From: SZUA-36 sp963801195 | GTDB lineage: Bacteria > Pseudomonadota > Gammaproteobacteria > Xanthomonadales > SZUA-36 | Reading direction: 5' to 3' | Length of the DNA: 64,000 bases | Assembly (NCBI GenBank): GCA_963801195.1 | Contig: CAWDDX010000007.1 | Location: 1,736,001-1,800,000 of the forward strand | Made by a program: the position numbers and the translations under genes | Part shown: positions 8,935 through 17,844 of the stretch, piece by piece | Position numbering within the stretch: position 1 is the stretch's first letter | How the letters are laid out: each line of letters opens with the position of its first letter | The notes under the pieces: generated by a model | Databases searched by the model: none | Seen by the model: only the letters and a program-made list of their open reading frames with translations | Told to the model about the DNA's origin: nothing

Positions 8935-10098
8935 TTACGTCAGCGGGTAATGACCAAACTCTTCCACCGCGTCCACCATCGCCAGGACGTTTTCCGGAGG
9001 CACATCGTTCATGATAGTGTGCACGGCGCCAATCATACAGCCACCGCCCTGTCCGAGGGCCTGGATCACGCGGCGCACCTCTTCGCGTACCTGTGCGGGG
9101 CTGCCGTGCGGCAGGATTCGATGGGTATCGATACCGCCGCAAAACACGATATTGCCGCCATAACGTTTCTTCAGGGAATGCAGGTCGGACATCGTACCCG
9201 CCGATGTTTGGATGGGATTCAGAATATCGACACCGATCTCGATGAAGTCCCCGATCAGGGGCGCCACGTCGCCATCCGAGTGAAAAAGCACCTTGGCGCG
9301 TGTCCTGGCCTTGATGAAACGGATAAAATCCGCATGCACCGGCTTGAGTATCTCGCGGTACATTTTTGGTGAGATCATCAAGCTTTCCTGGGTGCCGAGA
9401 TCGTCACCGATCTTGATGATATCGACGTTATCACCCAGTTGCTCGAGGAAAAGCCCCATCAGTTGTTTGCAGTAGTGGGCAATCTTTTCCAGCAGCGCAC
9501 GGGCGAAATCCCTGTCCATGGCCATGTTCATCAGGAACACTTCCATCCCCTGCATGGCATGGGCCCGCTCAAAGGGAAACAACAGCCAGGGCGTTGCCAT
9601 GATGGCGTACTGGTTTTCCTCCGCCAGCAAACGGGCCTGCTCCCTGACATGGGCAATCCGGCCGGGGTCGTGCATATCCGGCCAACCCGCATAAGCCTCC
9701 AGGTCTCCGGTTGTTTTGGCTGCGGGGATCGGGTGGATACCCGGATACCAGTCACCCGGCGAGGTTTCAGTCTGGCCGCCGCCCCAGGAATCTATAGAAT
9801 CGCTATGCGGTTGGCGCCCGCGATTACGCCGGCGCACTTTTTCGGGTTCGAGGTCGAGTACGCCCCGAACATCGCTGTGCAACCGGCGCAACGTTTGTTC
9901 ATCGATTTCCGCCGTTCCCAACTCGGGCCAGTCGTACAGGTATTTGTCCGGGGCTTGAATGCCGGCGATACGCTTGATGCCCTGGTAGGGCTTCATCTTT
10001 ATCCCGGTCGCATTACTGACACCGATGACCAGCGGAACCCGATCAGCTTGCCCGTGGTTGATGCAGGTCAACACGCGTTCGCGGGATGTCATTGGCAT
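8935..10098 (-). CDS. Uroporphyrinogen decarboxylase (URO-D) family protein
   Basis: 387 residues. It begins MPMTSRERVLTCINHGQADRVP, the typical URO-D/methyltransferase opening, and continues with IIKIGDDLGTQ, KVLFHSDGDVAPLIGDFIEIGVD and FCGGIDTHRILPHGSP. This is the corrinoid-methyltransferase-like branch (MtaA/CmuA type) more than HemE. Members usually demethylate small methylated compounds with a corrinoid partner, or are of unknown use. No corrinoid protein is next to it. The start at 10098 is supported by GAGGGG seven bases upstream. Confidence 0.8.
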   Translation of the reverse strand: MPMTSRERVLTCINHGQADRVPLVIGVSNATGIKMKPYQGIKRIAGIQAPDKYLYDWPELGTAEIDEQTLRRLHSDVRGVLDLEPEKVRRRNRGRQPHSDSIDSWGGGQTETSPGDWYPGIHPIPAAKTTGDLEAYAGWPDMHDPGRIAHVREQARLLAEENQYAIMATPWLLFPFERAHAMQGMEVFLMNMAMDRDFARALLEKIAHYCKQLMGLFLEQLGDNVDIIKIGDDLGTQESLMISPKMYREILKPVHADFIRFIKARTRAKVLFHSDGDVAPLIGDFIEIGVDILNPIQTSAGTMSDLHSLKKRYGGNIVFCGGIDTHRILPHGSPAQVREEVRRVIQALGQGGGCMIGAVHTIMNDVPPENVLAMVDAVEEFGHYPLT

Positions 10099-10231
10099 GA
10101 TCCGCCCCTCAAAAACACCATACAAGGATAATTCATTGACCTTGCCGCAAGCGGATCCAGACCGGGTTGAAGTAAATTTGCAGGGATTTGATAATTTAGC
10201 CCGAATCGCCCGATGTTGCGGCCACTGAAGC

Positions 10232-10600
10232 TCAGTTCAGCCGCAAAGTTTTCTCGTAGTGCATTGGTCGCGTTTTGTAGACCAGGTTCAGTTCCCTGTC
10301 ATAACTGAAATCAATGATAATGGCGTCGTCTTTTTGCTTAACGGTGAAAGCATCCATCATGTCATTCATCTCGTTGATCTGCAGCAGCTTTACGACCTTT
10401 TCTTTGGCCGCTGCAACGCTCTTGACGGGATCTGATTTCTGGGAATCCTTAACGTTTGTCAATATGGAATCAATGGATTTGGACTCGATCATCTGTGGGA
10501 CGTACTGAATGGCGACGTAGGCGCCAAACCCCAGTATGACGAGGATAATAATGGTGCCGATGGCGGATGCGCCTTTTTGATATGCCGGTAAACTTTTCAT
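10232..10600 (-). CDS. DUF4845 family membrane-anchored protein
   Basis: 122 residues. A single N-terminal helix (GASAIGTIIILVILGFGAYVA) preceded by a few basic residues is followed by VPQMIESKSIDSIL and a soluble domain ending YDRELNLVYK. This is the DUF4845 layout. In many gammaproteobacteria the family gene follows lepB; here it is separate, with no lepB or rnc beside it. The function is unknown. Confidence 0.75.
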   Translation of the reverse strand: MKSLPAYQKGASAIGTIIILVILGFGAYVAIQYVPQMIESKSIDSILTNVKDSQKSDPVKSVAAAKEKVVKLLQINEMNDMMDAFTVKQKDDAIIIDFSYDRELNLVYKTRPMHYEKTLRLN

Positions 10601-10618
10601 ACTGACCTCTCCCTCTTG

Positions 10619-10663
10619 TTCAGCTTGTTAATGTTCAGCCTGTTAATGTTCAGCTTGTTAATG
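10619..10663. repeat. Three tandem 15-bp repeats
   Basis: TTCAGC(T/C)TGTTAATG occurs three times head to tail between the DUF4845 gene and the gamma-glutamyltransferase gene. It could be a slippage tract or a set of binding sites. Confidence 0.8.
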
Positions 10664-10700
10664 TCCGGGGTAGACGCGTACGCTGGCGGCACTGCCACGC

Positions 10701-12611
10701 TCACCACGCAATGCCGTAGTCATCGCCGTAGTCGCTGGCGCCGCCCCACATACTGCCGTTTTCCACATCGAAATAGATGGCGGTGATCGGACTGTAGGGT
10801 CGCTTATCCCATTCGACCGAATAACCCATATTGCCCAACTCACTACGGACCCATTCGGGCAGTAATGGCGATACCGAAAGACGGCCGGGCTCAGATTCAT
10901 GTGCGCCAAATGAACTCTGCATCTGGTAACTGGTGAAATTGGGCGCTTCCGCCGCCTGCTGCACATTCATGTCGAATTCCACCATGTTCAAAAAGAACTG
11001 CAACAGGTTCTGGTCCTGGGTATCACCACCCTGTACCGAAAACGCCATCAATGGTTTGCCGTCGCGGAGCGCGATACTGGGTGTCAGGGTGGCGCGTGGC
11101 CGCTGGCCCGGATGCACCACGTTGAACGGGTTCATCTTCTGTGTCAGCACAAAACTCTGCATTCTCTGACTCAGGCCGATACCGGTGGAACCCGCGATAA
11201 ACGCCGGCACCCAACCCCCGCTCGGGGTCACCGAAACCACCCATCCCTCGGCGTCCGCGGCCTGGATCGAAGTGGTGCCGGCCAGGAAGCTTTCTTCCCG
11301 GCTCATCTGCATCGCCTGCTGAAAACCCTCGGCGCCCTCGGCATCGGCGGTTGGAGGAACAGGCGTCCAGTTCTTTAATAACTTGGCAAAGGGGTTTTCT
11401 TCATCCTGGAAAGGATACGGGTCGCCGGGTCGTGTGTCGGGATTGTTCTTATGCATGTCGATAAGTGCCCGTCTGTGTTCGGCATAGGCTTTCGACAGCA
11501 GGCCGCTTACGGGTTCTTCCGGCGGCACATAGGGGTCACCGTAATAAAAGTCGCGGTCCGCAAACGCCAGGTTCATCGCCTGGTACAAGGTGTGGATATA
11601 GCGTGCGCTGTTGTAACCCATGCTCTTCAGATCAATTTTTTCCAGGATATTCAGGGTCTGCAGCAAGACCGGACCCTGCACCCAGGTGGTCAGCTTGTAG
11701 ACGTCGATACCCTTGTAATTGGTGCTTACAGGATCCTCGATATGAACCTGCCATTTATCCAGGTCGTCCATCGTAAACAGCCCGCCGTATTCCCTCGAGC
11801 TACGCACGATCTCCTCGGCAATGTCGCCGCGATAAAAACGGTCGTAGGCGGCGTAGATGGCCTGCTTGCGGGTCTTGCCCGCGGCCAGTGCCTGTGCTTC
11901 TGTATCGACCAGTTTTTGCAGGGTCGCGAGTAAATCGGCCTGCTGGAACATTTCGCCCGCCACCGGCGCTGCACGTTTTCCCGGGTTTTCAGCATCCAGA
12001 TGCGGAAGGAAGACCGCCTTGGAATAGGACCATTGCGATATCACATCGCGCCGCCGTTCGATGTTGTCAGCCTGGACACCTTCAATCGGGTAGGCTTCGG
12101 CCATTTGCATGGCGGGCGTGAGCACTTCAGCAAGGCTCAGACGGCCGTATTCGGCCAACATCACCATCAGGCCACCGGGCGTGCCCGGGGTGACCGCCGC
12201 CAGCGGACCGTATTCAGGTGGGTAAACCATGCCCTTTCCGTGAAAGAAGTCGGCGGTCGCGCCGCTGGGCGCAACGCCCAGTGCGTTGATGCCCTTGACC
12301 TCACCGGTGTGCGGGTTATAAATGAGCGCCTGGGTTTCCCCGCCCCAGCCCAACGTGTCCCACATCGTCGAGGTGGCCGCCAGCATGGCGCAGGCCGCGT
12401 CCACGGCATTGCCGCCACGCGTGAACGTCATCGCACCGGCGGTTGCCGCCAGTGGTTTGCCAGTCACGGCAACCCAGTGCTTGCCATGCAAAACCGGTTT
12501 TGCTGTTTTTTGGGCATTGACATTCATGCTGAAACTTAACAGCGTTAAAACACAGCTGAACACCAGGGCGGCTTTATGAAAAATGTTGATGAAGCGACAC
12601 TGCAGAGTCAT
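10701..12611 (-). CDS. ggt: Gamma-glutamyltransferase (GGT) family protein
   Basis: 636 residues with a signal peptide (through NVNAQ). It is a periplasmic Ntn-hydrolase that cleaves itself and moves gamma-glutamyl groups or hydrolyses glutathione-like compounds. Landmarks: GGNAVDAACAMLA, GWGGETQALIYN, AVTPGTPGGLM, and the processing site LAGTTSIQAADAEGWVVS, where the first Thr of the TT pair (about residue 446) should become the nucleophile. The rest of the small subunit (RPRATLTPSIAL, FSVQGGDTQDQ) is intact. The start at 12611 has GGGGG six bases upstream. Confidence 0.9.
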   Translation of the reverse strand: MTLQCRFINIFHKAALVFSCVLTLLSFSMNVNAQKTAKPVLHGKHWVAVTGKPLAATAGAMTFTRGGNAVDAACAMLAATSTMWDTLGWGGETQALIYNPHTGEVKGINALGVAPSGATADFFHGKGMVYPPEYGPLAAVTPGTPGGLMVMLAEYGRLSLAEVLTPAMQMAEAYPIEGVQADNIERRRDVISQWSYSKAVFLPHLDAENPGKRAAPVAGEMFQQADLLATLQKLVDTEAQALAAGKTRKQAIYAAYDRFYRGDIAEEIVRSSREYGGLFTMDDLDKWQVHIEDPVSTNYKGIDVYKLTTWVQGPVLLQTLNILEKIDLKSMGYNSARYIHTLYQAMNLAFADRDFYYGDPYVPPEEPVSGLLSKAYAEHRRALIDMHKNNPDTRPGDPYPFQDEENPFAKLLKNWTPVPPTADAEGAEGFQQAMQMSREESFLAGTTSIQAADAEGWVVSVTPSGGWVPAFIAGSTGIGLSQRMQSFVLTQKMNPFNVVHPGQRPRATLTPSIALRDGKPLMAFSVQGGDTQDQNLLQFFLNMVEFDMNVQQAAEAPNFTSYQMQSSFGAHESEPGRLSVSPLLPEWVRSELGNMGYSVEWDKRPYSPITAIYFDVENGSMWGGASDYGDDYGIAW

Positions 12612-12730
12612 GAACAACCCCCATTAGAATGGAGTGACAAGAATAACAAATGCAACGCCTCCGGTCAGTTTCTATTCTGATAAAAACATCATCGCGACCG
12701 AGTGTCGCCTCGTAATGCCAGCCACTCTAT

Positions 12731-14818
12731 TCAAAGTGTGACGGATTCCCCGGGACAAAGACCATACTTCGTGCAAAACCGGATAAAGGCTGGATCGGCA
12801 TAACCCCTTTCCTGTAGATACCTGACCGACACGACAGCCCGGTCAGGCTCGCCCTTGATAACAAATTCCTTTGCGGTGCTCAACGCATCCTCGCAACTTA
12901 TCAGTCCTCCCGTGTTCAGCGAACCGGGTGCCGGCTTTACGGGAAATGCCGCCAAACCTTCTTCACCGTTGATCTCCCACCATTGAAATCGCATTTCTTC
13001 CAGCCTTGCCTGCCCGGAATGACCCTGCACGCCGGGCCCGGAGCTGTCCTTTTGCAGTTGCAACGCCTTTTGCAGTTGTAGGTTCGCACCGTCTTTGTCT
13101 CCGGATTGGTAGTTAATTTTGGCAAATGCCAGGTGAAAGTCGATACTGGCATGTCTCATTTCCTCGTTTTGTTCCGCGAGCCCGCTTTCCATGCCAATCT
13201 TTGATTCGAGTGCGGACATCAGTGCGGCAGCTTCCTCGAGACGGCCGTTAGCGGCCATCAGCCTGGCCAGCCTGAATTGCCGATAGGCTATTTCCTGCGG
13301 GTAGAGGATATTACTGGGATCTGCGGCCGATAACTGTTCCAGTATCGAAATCACCAGTTCCAGGTTCTGCTCCGCCAGTCCGGTTTGACCGGTTTTGGTC
13401 TGGATCGACGAAACACCGGAAATGGCATACGCATAACGCCGCTTAAGGTCATTGTCTCCCGGGTCCGAAATGGACAGGGTTTCTGCCAATTGAAGAGCTT
13501 TTTGACGTAGCACCATCGCGTTTTCAAGATTACAGGCCTGCGACTGCGCATCCGCGGCCCAGGCCAATGTGGTGGCATAGTGACTCGAATAGACTGTCTT
13601 GTCCGGCACCATTAACATCACTCTTTCAATCAAATCAATCGCCTGCTGCATATGCGCCAGGCTTGCCTCATCCACGCCCGTGCCACTTTGCAACTGCACC
13701 GCGGCGAGGTTGTTGTGGCTGTAGGACCGTTCCATCATCCATTCGGGGTTATCAGGATCGATTTGCAACAACTGACCGGTAATTTCATGGTTTTTCTCAA
13801 AGGCGGGCCGGGCCCGGGCGAAATCGCCCTGGGACAGATAGAAGTTCCCAATGTAGAACTCGGCATTGCCCAGTTCGTACAAGATGTCGGTCGATTCCGT
13901 GTTTTTTTTGCTCAAGCTGGATAAAAGATCACGCGACTGCACGAACGCCGGCAGCGCCTCCTCCGGTTTTCCCTGCAACTGGCTGACGCGGCCCGCCTGC
14001 CTGAGGGTCAGTGCAACCCTTTTTCCGGTCTCGGCCGTCAGCTTGCCGGGATCCAGATCCTTGAAGTGCTTCAAGGCCTCCGAGGATATCGATGCGAGTG
14101 TTTCGAGGTCCGTTTCAGATTGCAACTTTTCCCCGAGGTCGACGATAAATGTGGCCATTTGTTCCGCCATCTCGCGCTCGTGTCGCCTGGATACCTGGGA
14201 AACCAGTGTCGCGATCACCAGGGCGAGCGCCGTCACGATACCCAGGCCGGTAATGACCCTGACCTTACGACGCCGTTGCAGGTCCCGTTGCCTGAGTTCG
14301 TCCAGCCGGATACCCAGCAAACCCGCTACCAACTTGAGTTTTGCCAACTGCTTGCCATCCGCCCATTGACGGGCATCTGCTGCCAGCGGTTCAAAATTTT
14401 CCTGCTCTGCACCTTCAAAAAGTGCCGGGGGGAAACAACACGTGTCAGCGGGCTCGCGTTGTGGGGCACCATCCACAATCAGGCAAAATATTCTTTGGCC
14501 CTGTGTGGTTGTCCGAAACTTTCGAATCTCCTCGTTTACCCAATGTGACCGGGCGGCGGCGGGCGAGCAGATAACGATAAGAGATTCAGAATGATCCAGT
14601 GCTTCGGTGATCCTGTTGCTTAAATCGCGGGCGGCAGATAAGTCATCGCGGTCCCTGAAAACAGGATTGATACGGGCAGGAATAGCACCGGAACGCCCCG
14701 GTTTGCCAACCAGCCTGCGTGGTATGCGATAAGACTCGAGTGCGCCATGCAGCCATTTCGCCCAGGACTCATCCTGATGGCTATAGCTTATAAACGCCTT
14801 GTAGCGAAGTTCAGCCAC
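12731..14818 (-). CDS. TIR domain - transmembrane - TPR protein
   Basis: 695 residues. Residues 1-140 are a TIR domain: YKAFISYSHQDESWAKWLH, FRDRDDLSAARDLS, LIVICSPAAARSHWVNEEI. In the last motif the Glu after W matches the catalytic Glu of NAD-cleaving TIR domains. One membrane helix lies at about 188-208, followed by a charged linker and, from about 260 to 570, degenerate TPR-like helices. The C-terminal part has paired Cys (ISCEDA, RFCTKYGLCPGE). The order suggests an inner-membrane sensor whose TIR domain is cytoplasmic. It may be signalling or defence related; no partner gene is recognisable beside it. Confidence 0.8.
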   Translation of the reverse strand: MAELRYKAFISYSHQDESWAKWLHGALESYRIPRRLVGKPGRSGAIPARINPVFRDRDDLSAARDLSNRITEALDHSESLIVICSPAAARSHWVNEEIRKFRTTTQGQRIFCLIVDGAPQREPADTCCFPPALFEGAEQENFEPLAADARQWADGKQLAKLKLVAGLLGIRLDELRQRDLQRRRKVRVITGLGIVTALALVIATLVSQVSRRHEREMAEQMATFIVDLGEKLQSETDLETLASISSEALKHFKDLDPGKLTAETGKRVALTLRQAGRVSQLQGKPEEALPAFVQSRDLLSSLSKKNTESTDILYELGNAEFYIGNFYLSQGDFARARPAFEKNHEITGQLLQIDPDNPEWMMERSYSHNNLAAVQLQSGTGVDEASLAHMQQAIDLIERVMLMVPDKTVYSSHYATTLAWAADAQSQACNLENAMVLRQKALQLAETLSISDPGDNDLKRRYAYAISGVSSIQTKTGQTGLAEQNLELVISILEQLSAADPSNILYPQEIAYRQFRLARLMAANGRLEEAAALMSALESKIGMESGLAEQNEEMRHASIDFHLAFAKINYQSGDKDGANLQLQKALQLQKDSSGPGVQGHSGQARLEEMRFQWWEINGEEGLAAFPVKPAPGSLNTGGLISCEDALSTAKEFVIKGEPDRAVVSVRYLQERGYADPAFIRFCTKYGLCPGESVTL

Positions 14819-14868
14819 TTAGCCTACCCTTTCAGCGAGGCGGAGAATAACGCCAGCCAGATCCGGTT

Positions 14869-15465
14869 CTAATTTCGTCCCTTGTTTTCAACCGGAGGAT
14901 CAAGGTACAAACAGGAACCAGCTTCGGAACACACCTCGATGTTGTAGTAATAGTCTTGCTTGATCGTATTCTGATCGAATAAGTAAAACGTCCTGAGACC
15001 ATCACCCAGAGGAGACAGCACAACCTTGCCTGATTTGGGTGTAAGAAGTATTTTTGTACCTGTAGTGTCATCCATTACGAAAAACTCAAGTTGCTCGTCA
15101 AGTGTCAGGTCTTCATCACAGGAATTTGTGATTGGCGTTTCGCTCTGGCAAATCGTGAACTGCTTTACCGTCCATGCCGAGTCAGTATTATCAAACGTGT
15201 AGGTGATTAACCCTGCATCACTCTTCTTGATTTTGAAGCAACCCTTTTTATTCTCACCGCGAGTACATGGCCATTTGCCATTATTTGAAACTATTTCAAG
15301 TCCATCGAGGGCGTCATTAATTTTATAACGGATTGTTAAGCCTTCCTTGTCCTTTGGACCTGTTGGGTCTGAGTCACTGCTGATCTTTGCTACTGTTGTA
15401 AAGTAAGTGGCGCCAGCCGCTAAGACCGCGACACCGACCAGTAATGAGACTTGCCTGATATTCAT
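14869..15465 (-). CDS. Hypothetical exported or membrane-anchored protein
   Basis: 198 residues starting at the ATG 15465, which has GGAAGAG four bases upstream. The N-terminus (MNIRQVSLLVGVAVLAAGATY) is a signal peptide or anchor. The rest is beta-rich with three Cys pairs (PCTRGENKKGC, CQSETPITNSC, CSEAGSC), so an oxidised extracytoplasmic domain is likely. I do not recognise the family. It is upstream of the TIR-TPR gene on the same strand with 50 bases between, so the two may form a unit. Confidence 0.6.
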   Translation of the reverse strand: MNIRQVSLLVGVAVLAAGATYFTTVAKISSDSDPTGPKDKEGLTIRYKINDALDGLEIVSNNGKWPCTRGENKKGCFKIKKSDAGLITYTFDNTDSAWTVKQFTICQSETPITNSCDEDLTLDEQLEFFVMDDTTGTKILLTPKSGKVVLSPLGDGLRTFYLFDQNTIKQDYYYNIEVCSEAGSCLYLDPPVENKGRN

Positions 15466-15783
15466 GATTCTCTTCCCGTTGTTGCCTAGTTGTGTCAAGG
15501 CTATGCCGCCCTCACCAGCCGGGTAAAACCACCACGTCCGTTCCGGGTTACCAACCAATACCCGAAGCAATAAAAGACTAAAACAAACCGCTTCCAGCGC
15601 CTTCTTTCAGTAATGCTTCAACATAAGCATAGTTGCTCATTGATTTTATTTCAAAATGTTCGTGACCTGGAGACAAGAAAGTCCGTAAAAGACAGTTCGG
15701 TGAAAACTGTGCTCTATTTACTCCCAATTAACTCACCGGTTCAGCTAGAATTCACTCCGTTACCGCTTTTTCAAGGGACATAC
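15466..15783. other. Gene-free divergent promoter region
   Basis: 318 bases between the divergent exported-protein and kinase genes. A frame stays open upstream of the kinase from 15613 but lacks a plausible start and shows no family similarity. I see no repeat or clear promoter in it. Confidence 0.4.
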
Positions 15784-16521
15784 ATGGACAGCTTTCTGAT
15801 TTCAATCGCAGGCAATATAGCGGCCGGCAAGTCCACCCTGACAAAAGCACTCGAGAAGCGGTCCGGCGGCAAGATCGTGTCCTTTCTTGAAAGGGTGGAT
15901 TACGTGAAAAAGCACGGCTACCTCGAGAAATACTACAAAGCCGTGAGCGCCTACGACCGCTTGAAAGGATCGAAGCTCGACGGCAAGGACCCGGAACAGT
16001 TCCTCAAGGTCAAGGAAGAAGCCGAGTACTGGGGTTACAAGATACAGGAGACCTACTTCCTGTCGCGGCTGCTGGACCTCGGCGTACTGAACGAACTACT
16101 GCGCGAAGGCCAGTCTGTCGCCCAGGACCGGAGCATTTACGAGGATCAGATCTTTACCAAGAACTCGAACAACTACGAGTACATCACCGACGAGGATTAC
16201 CGTAAATACCAGGACCTTTTCAGGCTGGTCATGACCAACAAACCCACACCCGACCTCATCATCTACCTGGAAAGCGATGTGGAAGCACTGAAGTCGAGGA
16301 TAACCGGCCGCAGCCGTAGCGGAGAATCCGAACTCGCCAGGGCTGAAAACAACTACCTGTCCAACCTCAACGATCTCTACCGGCCCTGGATCATGAAATG
16401 CGGACACCCCTACCTGATCATCGACACCGAGGAAATTGATTTCCGCACCAAGCGCGGGCTCGAGCAAGTCGTGGAGGGCATTATCCGCTCTGTTCCGGGC
16501 ACCAAAAGGCTATTCGATTGA
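15784..16521 (+). CDS. Deoxynucleoside kinase-like protein, first of a coupled pair
   Basis: 245 residues. The P-loop is GNIAAGKST (residues 10-18). The DRSIYED motif (about 117-123) is the deoxynucleoside-kinase DR(S/Y) motif, and RITGRSRSGE (about 178) is the Arg-rich lid. These enzymes phosphorylate deoxyadenosine, deoxycytidine or deoxyguanosine for salvage. The start ATG has AAGGGA six bases upstream. The stop TGA overlaps the TTG start of the next kinase gene, so the two are translated together. Confidence 0.85.
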   Translation: MDSFLISIAGNIAAGKSTLTKALEKRSGGKIVSFLERVDYVKKHGYLEKYYKAVSAYDRLKGSKLDGKDPEQFLKVKEEAEYWGYKIQETYFLSRLLDLGVLNELLREGQSVAQDRSIYEDQIFTKNSNNYEYITDEDYRKYQDLFRLVMTNKPTPDLIIYLESDVEALKSRITGRSRSGESELARAENNYLSNLNDLYRPWIMKCGHPYLIIDTEEIDFRTKRGLEQVVEGIIRSVPGTKRLFD

Positions 16522-17180
16522 AGCGCACCATCGGCATTATGGGGAATATTTCCGCGGGTAAAACGACCCTGTGCAAGCTGATCGCGAAACGCTGGGGTTA
16601 CGTTTTTTATCCCGAAGAGGTGGATGAACTTGTGCTCAATTTCTACTACGGCGACCGCCGCGAGCACGCCTACAATACGCAGGTCTTTTTCCTCTCGAGC
16701 CGTTTCAGGAACTGGTGGTACATGACCATCTCTCCGCACTCGGGCGTCACCGACCGGATCAAGGAGGAGGACATCCACATTTTTACCGAAAAGAACTACC
16801 GGGACAACTTTCTCTCCAAGTCGGAAAAGATGATCCTCTCGCACCAGTTTGAAGCGATGAAACACAACATCCCCGATCCCGACCTGGTGATCTATCCGCA
16901 TACCGAGGTGGATGAGCTAAAGGCAAGAATTGCAAGGCGGTTGCTCAAAGAGGGCAAGGTGCGCGAAGGCGAGCGCGGTCTGCTCGCACCCACCGACAGC
17001 TATATCGAAGACCTGAATGATCTCTACGAGGAGTTTTACCCGCGTTACCAGGGCAACAAGCTGCGCATCGAGAGCAACGAATGGAAACTCGTCAACGACG
17101 ACGGCTCAATTCGCTATGACAGCGAGGATGCCGACAGGCTGTTAGCGATCATTCAACAGGCACTCGAAACCAACGGGTAA
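16518..17180 (+). CDS. Deoxynucleoside kinase-like protein, second of a coupled pair
   Basis: 220 residues. P-loop GNISAGKTT, a DR motif (TDRIKEEDIHIF) and the lid IARRLLKEGKVREGERG fit the same fold as the upstream gene, but sequence identity between the two is low. The start is TTG at 16518, overlapping the upstream TGA; the next ATG (16539) would cut into the P-loop strand. In Lactobacillus, tandem dAK/dGK genes encode the two subunits of heterodimeric deoxynucleoside kinases; a heterodimer is a reasonable inference here too. The usual Ser after DR is replaced by Ile. Confidence 0.75.
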   Translation: MKRTIGIMGNISAGKTTLCKLIAKRWGYVFYPEEVDELVLNFYYGDRREHAYNTQVFFLSSRFRNWWYMTISPHSGVTDRIKEEDIHIFTEKNYRDNFLSKSEKMILSHQFEAMKHNIPDPDLVIYPHTEVDELKARIARRLLKEGKVREGERGLLAPTDSYIEDLNDLYEEFYPRYQGNKLRIESNEWKLVNDDGSIRYDSEDADRLLAIIQQALETNG

Positions 17181-17206
17181 ACCGGGGGCAAATCAAAACC
17201 TCCGGC

Positions 17207-17686
17207 TCAGGCCCGCTCAAAAGTTCCTATCAGCCTGTTCATTCCGACCAGGTGGGGTTCGATACGCGCCAGCAACTGCCACAGGGTCAGCCCCGTTTCC
17301 AGGTCGAGCTGCGCATCCAGCGCCAGTATCCAGAAATAATAGTGGTGTCTGCCGTGTCCCACCGGCGGCATTGGACCGCCATATCCCGTTTTACCAAAAT
17401 CATTACTACCGCTGGTGAACTCCCCGCTGCCCTCGTCGAGGGCCTTGACGGAAGCGGGAATATTGTAGAGAACCCAGTGCGCGAATCCATATGTACCGCC
17501 GGCGCTGACCAGCGGCGCATCGGGATCGTGGCAAATCACCGCAAACGCCTTCGTTCCGGCAGGTGTATTGGTCCAGGCTATTGCTGGCGACACATCTTCA
17601 CCGACGCCAGTATGCCGTGAGGGAATATGACTTCCGTTTGTAAATGCGGCGCTCGTCAATCGCATGTCAGATAGCGCAAAACCCAT
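17207..17686 (-). CDS. YbhB/YbcL family (PEBP-like) protein
   Basis: 159 residues covering one complete PEBP domain: SPAIAWTNTPAGTKAF, the ligand-pocket motif CHDPDAP, FAHWVLYNIPA and the HGRHHYYFWI motif. E. coli YbhB and YbcL are the closest known relatives. The role in bacteria is unclear. No signal peptide is present. It lies downstream of the acyl-CoA dehydrogenase on the same strand, separated by a strong palindrome. Confidence 0.9.
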   Translation of the reverse strand: MGFALSDMRLTSAAFTNGSHIPSRHTGVGEDVSPAIAWTNTPAGTKAFAVICHDPDAPLVSAGGTYGFAHWVLYNIPASVKALDEGSGEFTSGSNDFGKTGYGGPMPPVGHGRHHYYFWILALDAQLDLETGLTLWQLLARIEPHLVGMNRLIGTFERA

Positions 17687-17765
17687 GACACTCTCCTTTC
17701 TTTACTCAACCGTGGTTAAACGTCCATGATAACGCCAAAAACCGATTTATTAAATTTGGAAACCC

Positions 17766-17838
17766 GGGGTCAGGTTCAAAACCCTGTTCCAATGCTTTGG
17801 TCTTTCCTGGCATTTTCACGGGTTGTGAACCTGACCCC
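17766..17838. repeat. REP-like palindrome, possible terminator
   Basis: GGGGTCAGGTTCA (17766-17778) is perfectly inverted at 17826-17838, and the stem continues with AACCC/GGGTT after one mismatch, giving about 19 paired bases. It begins seven bases after the acyl-CoA dehydrogenase stop and could end its transcript. Confidence 0.7.
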
Positions 17839-17844
17839 ACTGTT

